Assembly (NCBI GenBank): GCA_023664265.1
Contig: JAMPFV010000028.1
Coordinates: forward strand, 1 to 35,852
Length of the DNA stretch: 35,852 nt
Origin: Roseburia sp.
GTDB lineage: Bacteria; Bacillota; Clostridia; Lachnospirales; Lachnospiraceae
Reading direction: 5' to 3'
In this document: positions 1 through 7,297 of the stretch, piece by piece
How the letters are laid out: each line of letters begins with the position of its first letter
Position numbering within the stretch: position 1 is the stretch's first letter
Made by a program: the position numbers and the translations under genes
The notes under the pieces: model-generated
What the model was told of the DNA's origin: nothing
Databases searched by the model: none
What the model saw: the letters and a program-made list of their open reading frames with translations, nothing else

Positions 1-33
1 CTGATAGCTTACATAAATCACACAAAAAAGTAA
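1..33 (+). CDS. C-terminal end of a putative small holin-like type I toxin (cut by window edge)
   Basis: Frame 1 reads LIAYINHTKK followed by TAA at 31-33. A short hydrophobic stretch ending in basic residues, with the stop codon inside the 5' arm of a terminator hairpin, is the layout I associate with the small holin-like or TxpA-like toxin peptides of Firmicutes. The start lies outside the window, so neither length nor membrane helix can be checked. The antisense promoter and hairpin just downstream are the stronger evidence. It could simply be the end of another small gene. Confidence 0.35.
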   Translation: MIAYINHTKK

Positions 34-67
34 CCGCCCTTTGGTCGAGGTTCGCAGTTACTTTTTT
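24..67. terminator. Bidirectional terminator hairpin
   Basis: The arms AAAAAAGTAAC (24-34) and GTTACTTTTTT (57-67) are perfectly complementary, with a 22-base loop. A T run follows the stem on both strands, so it can stop the small plus-strand gene and the antisense transcript arriving from the right. Confidence 0.75.
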
Positions 68-117
68 GTAGTAATCTAAACTTGGGCTGACCGTCTATCG
101 GCAGTATTCCCTTTTAT
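24..117 (-). ncRNA. Putative antisense RNA (type I antitoxin-like)
   Basis: A transcript starting about 7 bases below the -10 box at 124-129 would run leftward and end at the two-way terminator (24-67), giving an RNA of roughly 90-100 nt. Its first part can fold: CTGCCG pairs with CGGTCAG (one bulge) between about 90 and 110. It would be complementary to the 3' end of the small plus-strand gene, as in txpA/RatA-type systems. The RNA is inferred from promoter plus terminator only. Confidence 0.45.
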
Positions 118-123
118 GCTTTT

Positions 124-152
124 ATTGTAGCAGATTTTCCTGCGCCTGTCAA
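124..152 (-). promoter_or_regulatory. Strong SigA-type promoter for the antisense RNA
   Basis: On the minus strand TTGACA (147-152) and TACAAT (124-129) are separated by 17 bases. The -35 is a perfect match and the -10 one base off. No open reading frame follows it, so it most likely drives the antisense RNA. Confidence 0.7.
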
Positions 153-177
153 ACGCTGTGAAAATCATTATATTTTA

Positions 178-234
178 TTCCGAAATCCGCAGGAGCTGTG
201 TTATAATAAGAACGTAAGCTTGACAGCTTGCGTT
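178..234 (+). promoter_or_regulatory. Extended -10 promoter and 5' hairpin for the DUF4317 gene
   Basis: TGTTATAAT (199-207) is an extended -10 element; the only -35 candidate is weak (TTCCGA, 178-183, 18-base spacer). Directly after it AACGTAAGC (211-219) and GCTTGCGTT (226-234) form a 9-bp hairpin (one G-U pair) with a 6-base loop, which would sit at the very 5' end of the mRNA or act as an operator. Confidence 0.55.
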
Positions 235-276
235 CAAAGAATTTATTGTCGGGAACAACGGGAGGACTGAATATCT

Positions 277-1584
277 ATGATAAGAAACAAGGACATTTTA
301 GAGTTAAAGCGGCGTTTTAAGAAGGAAGCCTGCACGTTTACCAGAATGTGCGGCTGCTATGTCGATTCCAACAAGAACAAGGTGGTAGAGCTCAACGAAA
401 GCTTCCTCAACCTTGAGGACGAGGAGTTTTATAAGTATCTCGATATTGCCAAGAAAGCGCTCTCGGGAACCATCGGGAACAATTTATTGGAGCTGCGGTT
501 CGCAAAGGAGGAGGAGGAATCGGGCGGCAGGCAGCAGTATCTTCTGGGGCTGCGCGAGAGCGGGCTGCGCAATCCCGAGCTGTTGGAGCATCTGTATGAT
601 ATGATTATTGACAATTATGATTATGTCGGCAATTATCTTATCCTGATATTCCACGACGCATATGACGTGATTACCAAGACGAATGACGATCTGAAGCTGG
701 ACGAGTCCGAGGAGGTCTTTCAATATCTGCTCTGCGCTATCTGTCCGGTGAATCTCTCGAAGCCGGGGCTTGGCTATCGCGAGGACGAGAACCGCATCGG
801 CGTGCGCATTCAGGACAGGGTGGTCGGGATGCCGGACGTCGGCTTTCTGTTCCCGAGCTTTTCAGAGCGCTCGGCGGACGTTCACGCTCTTACATATTAT
901 GTGCGCGACGCAAAGGATTCACATCGGGCCTTTGTGGAGGCCGCGCTCGGCTGCGGCTCGAAGCGCACGGCGACGGAGGAGCAGAACGCCTTCCACAGTA
1001 TTGTGAAAACCGCGCTTGCACCGATTGTCGAGCAGAGCGACGACGTTCTGATTCAGATTCAGGAAAATCTGAACGACTTGGCGCAGGAGCACGAGGCGGA
1101 GATGGAGGATTTGGTCGTCGTGGAGCCGGAGGAATTTACTCTGACCACGCAGATCATCAAGGACGTTCTCTCCAAGAGCGATATTCCCGACGCCGCAGCC
1201 GCCATGATTGAGCAGCAGTTCTCCGAGGAATTTTCCGACGCGCTTCCCGCAGTCAAAAATCTTGTTGACGAGAAGGCGCTTGAGAAGAACAGCAAGGAGA
1301 AGAAGGAGATCAGGCTGCTTGAGGAGGTCTCAACGCTCAAGCAGGAGCTGGCGGAGACCAAGCAGGAGAATCGGGAGAAAACGGAACAGATTGAGACGCT
1401 TGTCAGCATGGAAGCGCCCGTGAATCCCGCCGACGCGGAGCATTGGGCGGAGGTCTTTCTGCGCATGAAGCCGGATAAGGCCGAGCGCGTGAAGGCGCAG
1501 ACGATTGACGGGCAGAAGTATCTGATGATCCCGATTGAAGCGGAGGAGTCGATTAATCTGAACGGGGTGGAGACAACCGTGTAG
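277..1584 (+). CDS. DUF4317 domain-containing protein
   Basis: This 435-residue cytosolic protein has no signal peptide or membrane segment. The N-terminus (IRNKDILELKRRFKK, then CTFTRMCGCYVD) and overall length match the DUF4317 family, common in Lachnospiraceae and of unknown function. Residues 1-260 look globular; about 330-385 are rich in Glu, Lys and Gln and probably form a coiled coil (KEKKEIRLLEEVSTLKQELA region), followed by a short C-terminal domain. The ATG is preceded by GGAGG at 261-265 and by an extended -10 promoter, so it seems transcribed alone. The next gene starts 101 bases downstream with its own possible promoter. Family assignment is from recognition of the sequence; no function should be inferred. 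Confidence 0.85.
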   Translation: MIRNKDILELKRRFKKEACTFTRMCGCYVDSNKNKVVELNESFLNLEDEEFYKYLDIAKKALSGTIGNNLLELRFAKEEEESGGRQQYLLGLRESGLRNPELLEHLYDMIIDNYDYVGNYLILIFHDAYDVITKTNDDLKLDESEEVFQYLLCAICPVNLSKPGLGYREDENRIGVRIQDRVVGMPDVGFLFPSFSERSADVHALTYYVRDAKDSHRAFVEAALGCGSKRTATEEQNAFHSIVKTALAPIVEQSDDVLIQIQENLNDLAQEHEAEMEDLVVVEPEEFTLTTQIIKDVLSKSDIPDAAAAMIEQQFSEEFSDALPAVKNLVDEKALEKNSKEKKEIRLLEEVSTLKQELAETKQENREKTEQIETLVSMEAPVNPADAEHWAEVFLRMKPDKAERVKAQTIDGQKYLMIPIEAEESINLNGVETTV

Positions 1585-1613
1585 GGTGGAGGAATCCGTT
1601 TCAAAAAACAGGG

Positions 1614-1642
1614 TGGACTTTTTCCGCAAAAAGATTTATGAT
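1614..1642 (+). promoter_or_regulatory. Possible promoter of the histidine kinase gene
   Basis: TGGACT (1614-1619) and TATGAT (1637-1642) with a 17-base spacer lie 44 bases before the kinase start. Both boxes are imperfect, so confidence is moderate. Confidence 0.4.
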
Positions 1643-1685
1643 ATACGCAGTGAGATACAGAGGACTGTAACAAGGGGTACGGAAA

Positions 1686-3878
1686 GTGAAAAGGAAACAC
1701 CGATTATTTTATCTGCTGGTCATTGTTTCTGCATCAGTGATCGTCGGCCTGGCAGTGTTTTTCTACGTCAGGCAGATGGATAAAAGAATTTCAGAAAATA
1801 TCATCAATTCTATCAGTGAAATCGCGGAGCACGATAAGGCGACGATTCAGACATATATTGAAATCTGTTGGCAGGATCTTTATGAAATCAGGGAACGTTT
1901 TACCAGCTTTGAATGTAAGACCATCGAGGATGTTGAGACGCGGATGAGTCTGGAGTGCGCCTCCAGTGACTTTGCCCACATTTATCTGGTGGCTGAGGAC
2001 GGCACCGTCTACACGGACAAGCATGTCGTCTATACGCCGGACAGTGATGTTATGAAACGAAGCCTCGACTTTGTGCCGTATTTTGATCATGGCGAGGACA
2101 AAATTGTTGTCCGCTTCGACGACAAAATAGAGGGCGGATGGCTGTCAAAGGAAAGTATTTTATACGGCGTGCGGCTGAAGGATTACAGCATCGAGGGCGT
2201 AAAAATGTTTGCGCTGATCGGCATCAGCGACATCTCCTCCATTCAGGACAAGATGGTGATCGACAGCTTTGTCAAGGACGGGGAAAGCCGCGGCCACAGC
2301 GCCCTGATAGACATGCACGGAAATTATATCGTCAATGTCAACAAGGAAATTTACCTGAACAAGCAGAACAATCTGTATGACCATCTGTCAGACTCCAAGA
2401 CCGCCGATCTGGAAAACGAAGAGGTTTGGCAAAGGCTTCAAAATCAGGAAACCTTTGGGTTTTACCATTCCCATGCCGGCGAGAAGGGCAGGGAGCTTTT
2501 TTACTTCATCCCGTTTGACGACAACTTTGACCTGTATTTCATCATGTCCGTCAATGAGGAGGTCTTTTCGGAGCAGAGGAGGACGTTTGTCTCTCTCAGC
2601 ATGACCATGGCGATTGTCACCGTCTGCGCGGTTGCCATTATGCTGCTCATCATTATGCGGCTGCGGGTGAAAACCATACGGACGACGGAATCGGCCCGCT
2701 CACAGAGGGAATTTCTCTCCAACATGAGCCACGAGATCCGAACGCCGCTAAACGGCCTCATCGGGATGAACCATCTGATCATGGTGAATATTGATGACGA
2801 GAGCCGCAGGCCGCAGATTAAGGAATGGCTGCAAAAGTCCCACAGCACGGCGAACTATCTGCTGTCGCTGGTGAATGATATTCTGGATATGTCAAAGCTC
2901 CAAGCCGGAAAGGTGGACATCGTGCAGGAGCCCATGCTGATTCCCGCGCTGATTGATGAGATTGCGGCGATGCAGGCCGATAATATCAGGAATCGGGGCG
3001 TAGAGTTTATCGTGGAAAAGGACATCAAGGTTCCCTGCGTTGAGGGCGATGTCACCCGCACGAAGCAGATTTTGATGAACATTGTCGGCAACGCGGCAAA
3101 GTTCACGCCGGAGGGCAATTGGATTCGGCTGTCTGTCACGCAGGAGCAGACGAGCGATACGCATGTCACCACGATCTACCGCTGTGAGGATACCGGAATC
3201 GGAATATCGGAGGAATATATCGACAAGATTTTCGATTCCTTTAGTCAGGAGCGGAACAGAAACAGCAACGGCGTCAAGGGAACCGGGCTTGGCATGGCCA
3301 TCAGCAAACTTCTTGCGAATGCGATGGGCGGCGATATCACGGTGGAGAGTACGCTCAACGCCGGAAGCACCTTTACCGTCACCATCCCCTCCAAAATCGC
3401 GCAGGACGTACCGGAGGAGGCGCCGCAGCAGGAGACCGCAGAGGAAGCGGACGGCGCCGCCCTGCCCATGTGCCGCGCTGATGGCAAGCCGTTCAAGATT
3501 CTTGTGGCGGAGGATGTGGAGCTCAACGCGGAAATCCTGCTGGAAATCCTCGAAATGGACGGCTTTGAGACCGTGCTCGCGCAGAACGGGCAGGAGGCTC
3601 TGGATTTCTTCCGCCAATCCGAGATTGGGGAGTTTGACATTATCCTGATGGATATGCAGATGCCCGTCATGGACGGATGCACTGCGGCTAAGAACATTCG
3701 GAGGCTGGACAGGGCGGACGCGGCGTCCGTTATGATTTATGCCTGCACCGCCAATATGTTCCAGGAGGATAAGGAGCAGGCCATCGCCAGCGGAATGAAC
3801 GACTTCCTGACGAAGCCGATCGATGTGGACGTCCTGCTGAAAAAATTGAGAAAAAGCCTGAAACAAGGCACTATATAA
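1686..3878 (+). CDS. Hybrid sensor histidine kinase with receiver domain
   Basis: This 730-residue membrane kinase starts with GTG. Residues 5-29 form a first transmembrane helix, about 30-298 an extracellular sensor of probable Cache type, and about 300-325 a second helix. The HisKA domain carries the phospho-accepting His349 in SNMSHEIRTPLNG. The ATPase domain shows its N box (NIVGNAAKF), G1 (EDTGIGI) and G2 (GTGLGMAI) motifs. The C-terminal receiver (about 600-725) has Asp656 in LMDMQMPVMDG and the conserved Lys in FLTKPID. No HAMP, Hpt or DNA-binding domain is visible, so output must pass to a protein outside the window or act locally. The stop is 14 bases before a solute-binding lipoprotein gene, so the two are probably co-transcribed and functionally linked. 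Confidence 0.93.
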   Translation: MKRKHRLFYLLVIVSASVIVGLAVFFYVRQMDKRISENIINSISEIAEHDKATIQTYIEICWQDLYEIRERFTSFECKTIEDVETRMSLECASSDFAHIYLVAEDGTVYTDKHVVYTPDSDVMKRSLDFVPYFDHGEDKIVVRFDDKIEGGWLSKESILYGVRLKDYSIEGVKMFALIGISDISSIQDKMVIDSFVKDGESRGHSALIDMHGNYIVNVNKEIYLNKQNNLYDHLSDSKTADLENEEVWQRLQNQETFGFYHSHAGEKGRELFYFIPFDDNFDLYFIMSVNEEVFSEQRRTFVSLSMTMAIVTVCAVAIMLLIIMRLRVKTIRTTESARSQREFLSNMSHEIRTPLNGLIGMNHLIMVNIDDESRRPQIKEWLQKSHSTANYLLSLVNDILDMSKLQAGKVDIVQEPMLIPALIDEIAAMQADNIRNRGVEFIVEKDIKVPCVEGDVTRTKQILMNIVGNAAKFTPEGNWIRLSVTQEQTSDTHVTTIYRCEDTGIGISEEYIDKIFDSFSQERNRNSNGVKGTGLGMAISKLLANAMGGDITVESTLNAGSTFTVTIPSKIAQDVPEEAPQQETAEEADGAALPMCRADGKPFKILVAEDVELNAEILLEILEMDGFETVLAQNGQEALDFFRQSEIGEFDIILMDMQMPVMDGCTAAKNIRRLDRADAASVMIYACTANMFQEDKEQAIASGMNDFLTKPIDVDVLLKKLRKSLKQGTI

Positions 3879-3892
3879 AGAGGAGTAAAGCC

Positions 3893-5215
3893 ATGAAAAG
3901 AAAGTTATCTGCTATTTTATCTGTTTTTGCAGTATGCTGCGCTGTCCTGACAGGCTGCGGCGGCAAGGCCAAGGAGGAAATCACCCTCATCATCAAGGTC
4001 CCGAGCCTGGCGCTGAATTCCGTCAGCAATCCCGAAATTATAGATTCGGGGGAGTTTTTACAGCAGGCGGGAGAGGCGTTTGCGGCACAGTACGAGGACG
4101 CCGATGTCTCGATTCGGGTGGAAAATTTTGCCTATGTGGATGAGGTGGCGGCCATTACGGACAGCTTTGACACGGAGGACTCCGCGGATATCCTCTATGA
4201 GGGTTATTTTAATATGGCGTCCTATCTGCATACCGGAAGAGTTGTCCCGCTGGACGACATCATCACGGACGAATTGAGAAGCGATATTGACGACGCGTCG
4301 TGGGCGATGAGCATGTCGAACGGGAAAACCTATATGATGCCCTTTTTGAGTATGCAGAACATTCTGATCTATAACAAAACGCTTTTCCGCGACTGCGGTC
4401 TTGAGAACTATATCGCGGATGCGGTCACGATACAGAATTGGACGGTGGAGGAATGGACCGATATTCTGGACACGCTTGCCGCGAAGCTTCCCGAGCACGC
4501 TTACCCGATAATGATGTACGGCAAGAACAATCAGGGTGACACCCACATTATGTCCTTTATCCGCGCCTACGGGAGCACGATTTTTGGCTCCGACGGACAT
4601 TTTGACTTTGAGAACGAGGCGGCCGTCAGGGCATTAGAGTGGCTGCAGGCGGGCGTCGATAAGGGATGGTATCCGCCTCACCCTGAAAACCTTGAGATTT
4701 CAGACTGTAATGAATTGTTCAGCAACGGACAGCTTGCAATCCATATATTCAACAATGCGAATTTTACTCTCTACGACAATATAGAGGATTACGGGTATGT
4801 GAACTTCCCCGGCAATGTGGCAACCTCCTTTGTGACGGGCTTTGAGGTGTTCGATAACGGCAACGCGGTGAAGGTGCAGGCTGCAAAGGATTTTATCCGC
4901 TTTATCTACGAGAATGACGAATGGCTGGAGATGTCCGCCGGAAATATTCCCGCGAGCAAAAAGGTCTCGGAAAAATATCAGGACCAGATTACGATGCTGG
5001 ATGAATTTACCGCAAATGCGGTGAATGTGGTGGATTTTATGAATAACAGCCCGAACTGGCAGGGAAATGACACCTCGGTGCGCAGCGTGTTCTGGCCCAA
5101 TATCCACGAGCTGCTTTCCATGAGCATTACCCCACAGGAATGTGCAAAAATGCTGGATGAAACCTGCAACGCGGCATTGGATACGGGATGGGCGAACAGC
5201 GTGCTGCATGAGTAG
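3893..5215 (+). CDS. Extracellular solute-binding lipoprotein (ABC importer type)
   Basis: This 440-residue lipoprotein has a basic N-terminus, a hydrophobic signal and the lipobox LTGC with Cys22 as the lipidation site. The mature part has the look of family 1 sugar-binding proteins (EWTDILDTLAAKLPEHAYPI, a two-lobed fold, a C-terminal helical region with FIRFIYENDEWLEM). A strong AGAGGAG ribosome site lies in the 14-base gap after the kinase. No ABC permease or ATPase genes follow. The protein may therefore present ligand to the kinase sensor rather than serve transport, although permeases encoded elsewhere are equally possible. The ligand cannot be read from the sequence. Confidence 0.85.
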   Translation: MKRKLSAILSVFAVCCAVLTGCGGKAKEEITLIIKVPSLALNSVSNPEIIDSGEFLQQAGEAFAAQYEDADVSIRVENFAYVDEVAAITDSFDTEDSADILYEGYFNMASYLHTGRVVPLDDIITDELRSDIDDASWAMSMSNGKTYMMPFLSMQNILIYNKTLFRDCGLENYIADAVTIQNWTVEEWTDILDTLAAKLPEHAYPIMMYGKNNQGDTHIMSFIRAYGSTIFGSDGHFDFENEAAVRALEWLQAGVDKGWYPPHPENLEISDCNELFSNGQLAIHIFNNANFTLYDNIEDYGYVNFPGNVATSFVTGFEVFDNGNAVKVQAAKDFIRFIYENDEWLEMSAGNIPASKKVSEKYQDQITMLDEFTANAVNVVDFMNNSPNWQGNDTSVRSVFWPNIHELLSMSITPQECAKMLDETCNAALDTGWANSVLHE

Positions 5216-5230
5216 GGCTTTTCCCATCTC

Positions 5231-5300
5231 GTGATTGAACAATCATAACTGAATTGTCGTGATTGAAAATCATATTCTCCCCCCCCCCGCCTCATAGAAT
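5231..5300. repeat. Paired inverted repeats and a poly-C tract before tspO
   Basis: Two related palindromes lie 27 bases apart: TGATTGAACAATCA (5232-5245) and TGATTGAAAATCA (5260-5272), both preceded by CG. They are followed by ten Cs (5279-5288) and a TAGAAT -10-like box (5295-5300). The palindromes could be twin operator sites; the C run is a slippage-prone sequence within the presumed promoter region of tspO. Confidence 0.5.
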
Positions 5301-5332
5301 GGATTAAGGCCATTCAAGATTCGGGTGGAATT

Positions 5333-5797
5333 ATGAATACCAAAAGCAAAAGCTCTCTTACTATCGCCGTTCTCATACCAATTGCAGTCGGCACGCTCTC
5401 CGCGCTTTTCAGCGGTAATATGATGCTGTACGAGCGGATCAACAAGCCTGCGCTTGCGCCTCCGGGCTTCCTGTTTCCGCTCGTATGGATACTGCTCTAT
5501 ATTCTTATGGGGATATCCTCCTACATTGTCAGCGTATCCGACAGCCCAAGCAGACACGGGGCCTTAAAACGCTATGCCCTCCAGTTGTTTTTCAATTTCT
5601 TCTGGAGCATTCTTTTCTTCCGATTCAATTGGTATTTCATCGCCTTTCTGTGGCTGCTTGCGATGCTTGTCCTCATTGCAGCAATGATAAACGCTTTCCG
5701 CAAGATCAAGCCGCTCGCCGCATATTTGCAGATACCGTACCTGCTGTGGTGCCTCTTCGCGGCGTATCTGAACTTTATGATTTATCGGATGAATTGA
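5333..5797 (+). CDS. tspO: TspO/MBR family membrane protein
   Basis: This 154-residue protein has five predicted transmembrane helices, the expected number and length for the TspO (tryptophan-rich sensory protein / peripheral benzodiazepine receptor) family. The family hallmark appears in the first half as PALAPPGFLFPLVWILLY, and FNFFWSILFFRFNWY and QIPYLLWCLFAAYLNF match later conserved helices. Family members bind porphyrins and other tetrapyrroles or sterols and are linked to stress responses; the ligand here is unknown. The ATG is preceded by GGGTGG. It appears monocistronic, with a terminator directly after its stop and palindromes plus a poly-C tract upstream. Confidence 0.92.
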   Translation: MNTKSKSSLTIAVLIPIAVGTLSALFSGNMMLYERINKPALAPPGFLFPLVWILLYILMGISSYIVSVSDSPSRHGALKRYALQLFFNFFWSILFFRFNWYFIAFLWLLAMLVLIAAMINAFRKIKPLAAYLQIPYLLWCLFAAYLNFMIYRMN

Positions 5798-5811
5798 CGA
5801 ATTCAAGCCTT

Positions 5812-5843
5812 GAGCTGTCCTATAACGGGCGGCTCCTTTTTTT
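5812..5843 (+). terminator. Terminator of tspO
   Basis: GAGCTG pairs with CGGCTC (one G-U pair) around a loop and is followed by a run of seven Ts. It overlaps the last codons of the convergent nucleotidyltransferase gene. Confidence 0.6.
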
Positions 5844-6530
5844 CAGAGACGCAAGTATTTCATTCACATTGGACTGTGTAGCGGCTCCCGGATACTGTTC
5901 CCCAAACCGAATCAGCATATCTTTTGAATTCTTTTCTTCCTCCCTAACCGCCGCATAAACGGCTTCATAACTTCCCCTCGCCAACGCATCATTGATAAAA
6001 GAAACGGAATCCTCCGAGAATCCGTCCCAGCTTCCGTAAAGGTTACATACCGCCATGTCAATTTTATCTTTGGAAATCGGGTTCCCTCTACTCTCATGCT
6101 CCGCCAGAATCCCAATAATATCTGAAAGGTCATTCTTATATTTTCTTCCGGAGCGCAGCTTCATAGCTATGAGATATTCCGCTGACACTGTGCGAACCTG
6201 GAGAACATTTGAAAAAGTCCTGTAATAAACAGAAAACTGCTCCAACTTCGGTGAATAGGAAGCCGTGCGCATAAAATCGGAATTCAGCCATCCATGAGGA
6301 AGGTTGTATTTGTCGCCAACGCTGCCTGCGGCCTCCTTCATGGCTGAGGAAGCATGGAGCACCACATCCACATCCGTTGTCATTTCACGAAATCCATAGC
6401 CCGCAAGAACGGCGGCCCCGCCAATCAGGATAATCTCCGCCGGAACTGCCGTGCCACTGCGTCTCTTAAATTCCTTTGCCAACTCTTTCAGCATGGTATC
6501 AAGGTTCTCTAATGAGGGTCCGAAGGGCAC
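5820..6530 (-). CDS. DUF6036-type nucleotidyltransferase-fold protein (possible toxin partner)
   Basis: This protein of about 236 residues has the minimal nucleotidyltransferase signature near its N-terminus: IGGAAVLAGYG, then REMTTDVDVVL with the paired acidic residues of the metal site. The family (DUF6036, AbiEii-like fold) is often encoded next to small DNA-binding proteins and is treated as a candidate toxin or defence component. The start is uncertain: GTG at 6530 has no clear ribosome site, and an internal ATG at MLKELAKEF is possible. It lies 24 bases after the XRE gene in the same reading frame, separated only by TGA, so the two are surely co-transcribed. What it modifies, if anything, cannot be read from the sequence. 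Confidence 0.75.
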   Translation of the reverse strand: MPFGPSLENLDTMLKELAKEFKRRSGTAVPAEIILIGGAAVLAGYGFREMTTDVDVVLHASSAMKEAAGSVGDKYNLPHGWLNSDFMRTASYSPKLEQFSVYYRTFSNVLQVRTVSAEYLIAMKLRSGRKYKNDLSDIIGILAEHESRGNPISKDKIDMAVCNLYGSWDGFSEDSVSFINDALARGSYEAVYAAVREEEKNSKDMLIRFGEQYPGAATQSNVNEILASLKKRSRPL

Positions 6531-6554
6531 CTCATTGTAAATACACCTGTTCCT

Positions 6555-7124
6555 TCAGATGACATTACGCACCTCGCTCTCCACAATATTAAACCTCAAA
6601 AACTCAGGAATCGCCTCCTGCAACGCTTTTGTTTTCGGTGCATCACTGCCGGAGACTATGGACGCCGCCAATATGCCGGAAGGATAAAGCGGTTCCTTTA
6701 ATTTGCAACAACGCAAATCATCATAGCTTGTACAGACAGGGACACTGTTCATCCGGCTGATATAGTCCAACATTGCCAACAGATACAGACATTCCCTGTA
6801 CCACCCCCGCCGGTAGTACATCCTGATATTGTCCTGCTCCAACGTATCTATAATAAAATCAATGTCGCCCATTTCCTTTACACGATGGCACACACTGCTC
6901 TTATAAAGTTCAAAGCTGTCCCGCTCTTCAAATGTAAAATCCAACAGGGATTCCATGGGCACCCCAAGTGCTTCCGCAATTTTATAAACTGTCTTTACGG
7001 AACAGTTTTCAATCTTCGTCTTTCCATTGCATATATCGCAAACTGTGGTATATGGTACGCCGCTGTTTTGGGAAAGCCGATATTTCGTCATAGCCTTCTG
7101 CTCCATCAGTTCATTCACATTCAT
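6555..7124 (-). CDS. XRE-family helix-turn-helix regulator paired with the nucleotidyltransferase
   Basis: This 189-residue protein has a Cro/CI-type helix-turn-helix at about residues 1-62 (KYRLSQNSGVPYTTVCDICNG, then VKTVYKIAEALGVPMESLL). A C-terminal domain of about 110 residues matches nothing I recognise and may bind the partner protein. I chose ATG at 7124; a TTG six codons upstream also exists. It is the first gene of a two-gene operon whose promoter overlaps a palindrome just after the transcription start, the classic layout of an autoregulated antitoxin. It could instead be an ordinary regulator that happens to sit beside the nucleotidyltransferase. Confidence 0.85.
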   Translation of the reverse strand: MNVNELMEQKAMTKYRLSQNSGVPYTTVCDICNGKTKIENCSVKTVYKIAEALGVPMESLLDFTFEERDSFELYKSSVCHRVKEMGDIDFIIDTLEQDNIRMYYRRGWYRECLYLLAMLDYISRMNSVPVCTSYDDLRCCKLKEPLYPSGILAASIVSGSDAPKTKALQEAIPEFLRFNIVESEVRNVI

Positions 7125-7151
7125 GCCGCCCACTTTCTTCAATAAAGAATT

Positions 7152-7206
7152 GACCTAAAAAGGTCTGATTAATCCTTAGTATAACGGTCTGTCGTGATAA
7201 AGTCAA
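7152..7206 (-). promoter_or_regulatory. Promoter and probable operator of the XRE/nucleotidyltransferase pair
   Basis: TTGACT (7201-7206) and TATACT (7178-7183) are spaced by 17 bases. A palindrome GACCTTTTTAGGTC (7152-7165) begins about 6 bases after the predicted start of transcription, well placed for repression by the XRE protein. Confidence 0.7.
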
Positions 7207-7251
7207 CCGGAAGATTCCTGAAAGCTCCGCGCGCATCCCGCCAAAATATCT

Positions 7252-7285
7252 GCCGCGTTGCAAGAAATCTCTCCTGCAACGCGGC
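7252..7285. terminator. Terminator hairpin after ileS
   Basis: GCCGCGTTGCA (7252-7262) and TGCAACGCGGC (7275-7285) form a perfect 11-bp stem with a 12-base loop, 12 bases after the ileS stop. The following T run is weak on the minus strand (AGATATTTT), so termination efficiency is uncertain. Confidence 0.7.
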
Positions 7286-7297
7286 ATCCTTTTCACC

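Noticed and set aside
2892..3866. 324-codon minus-strand frame opposite the histidine kinase
   Set aside because: The plus strand has all kinase and receiver motifs; the reverse frame has none.
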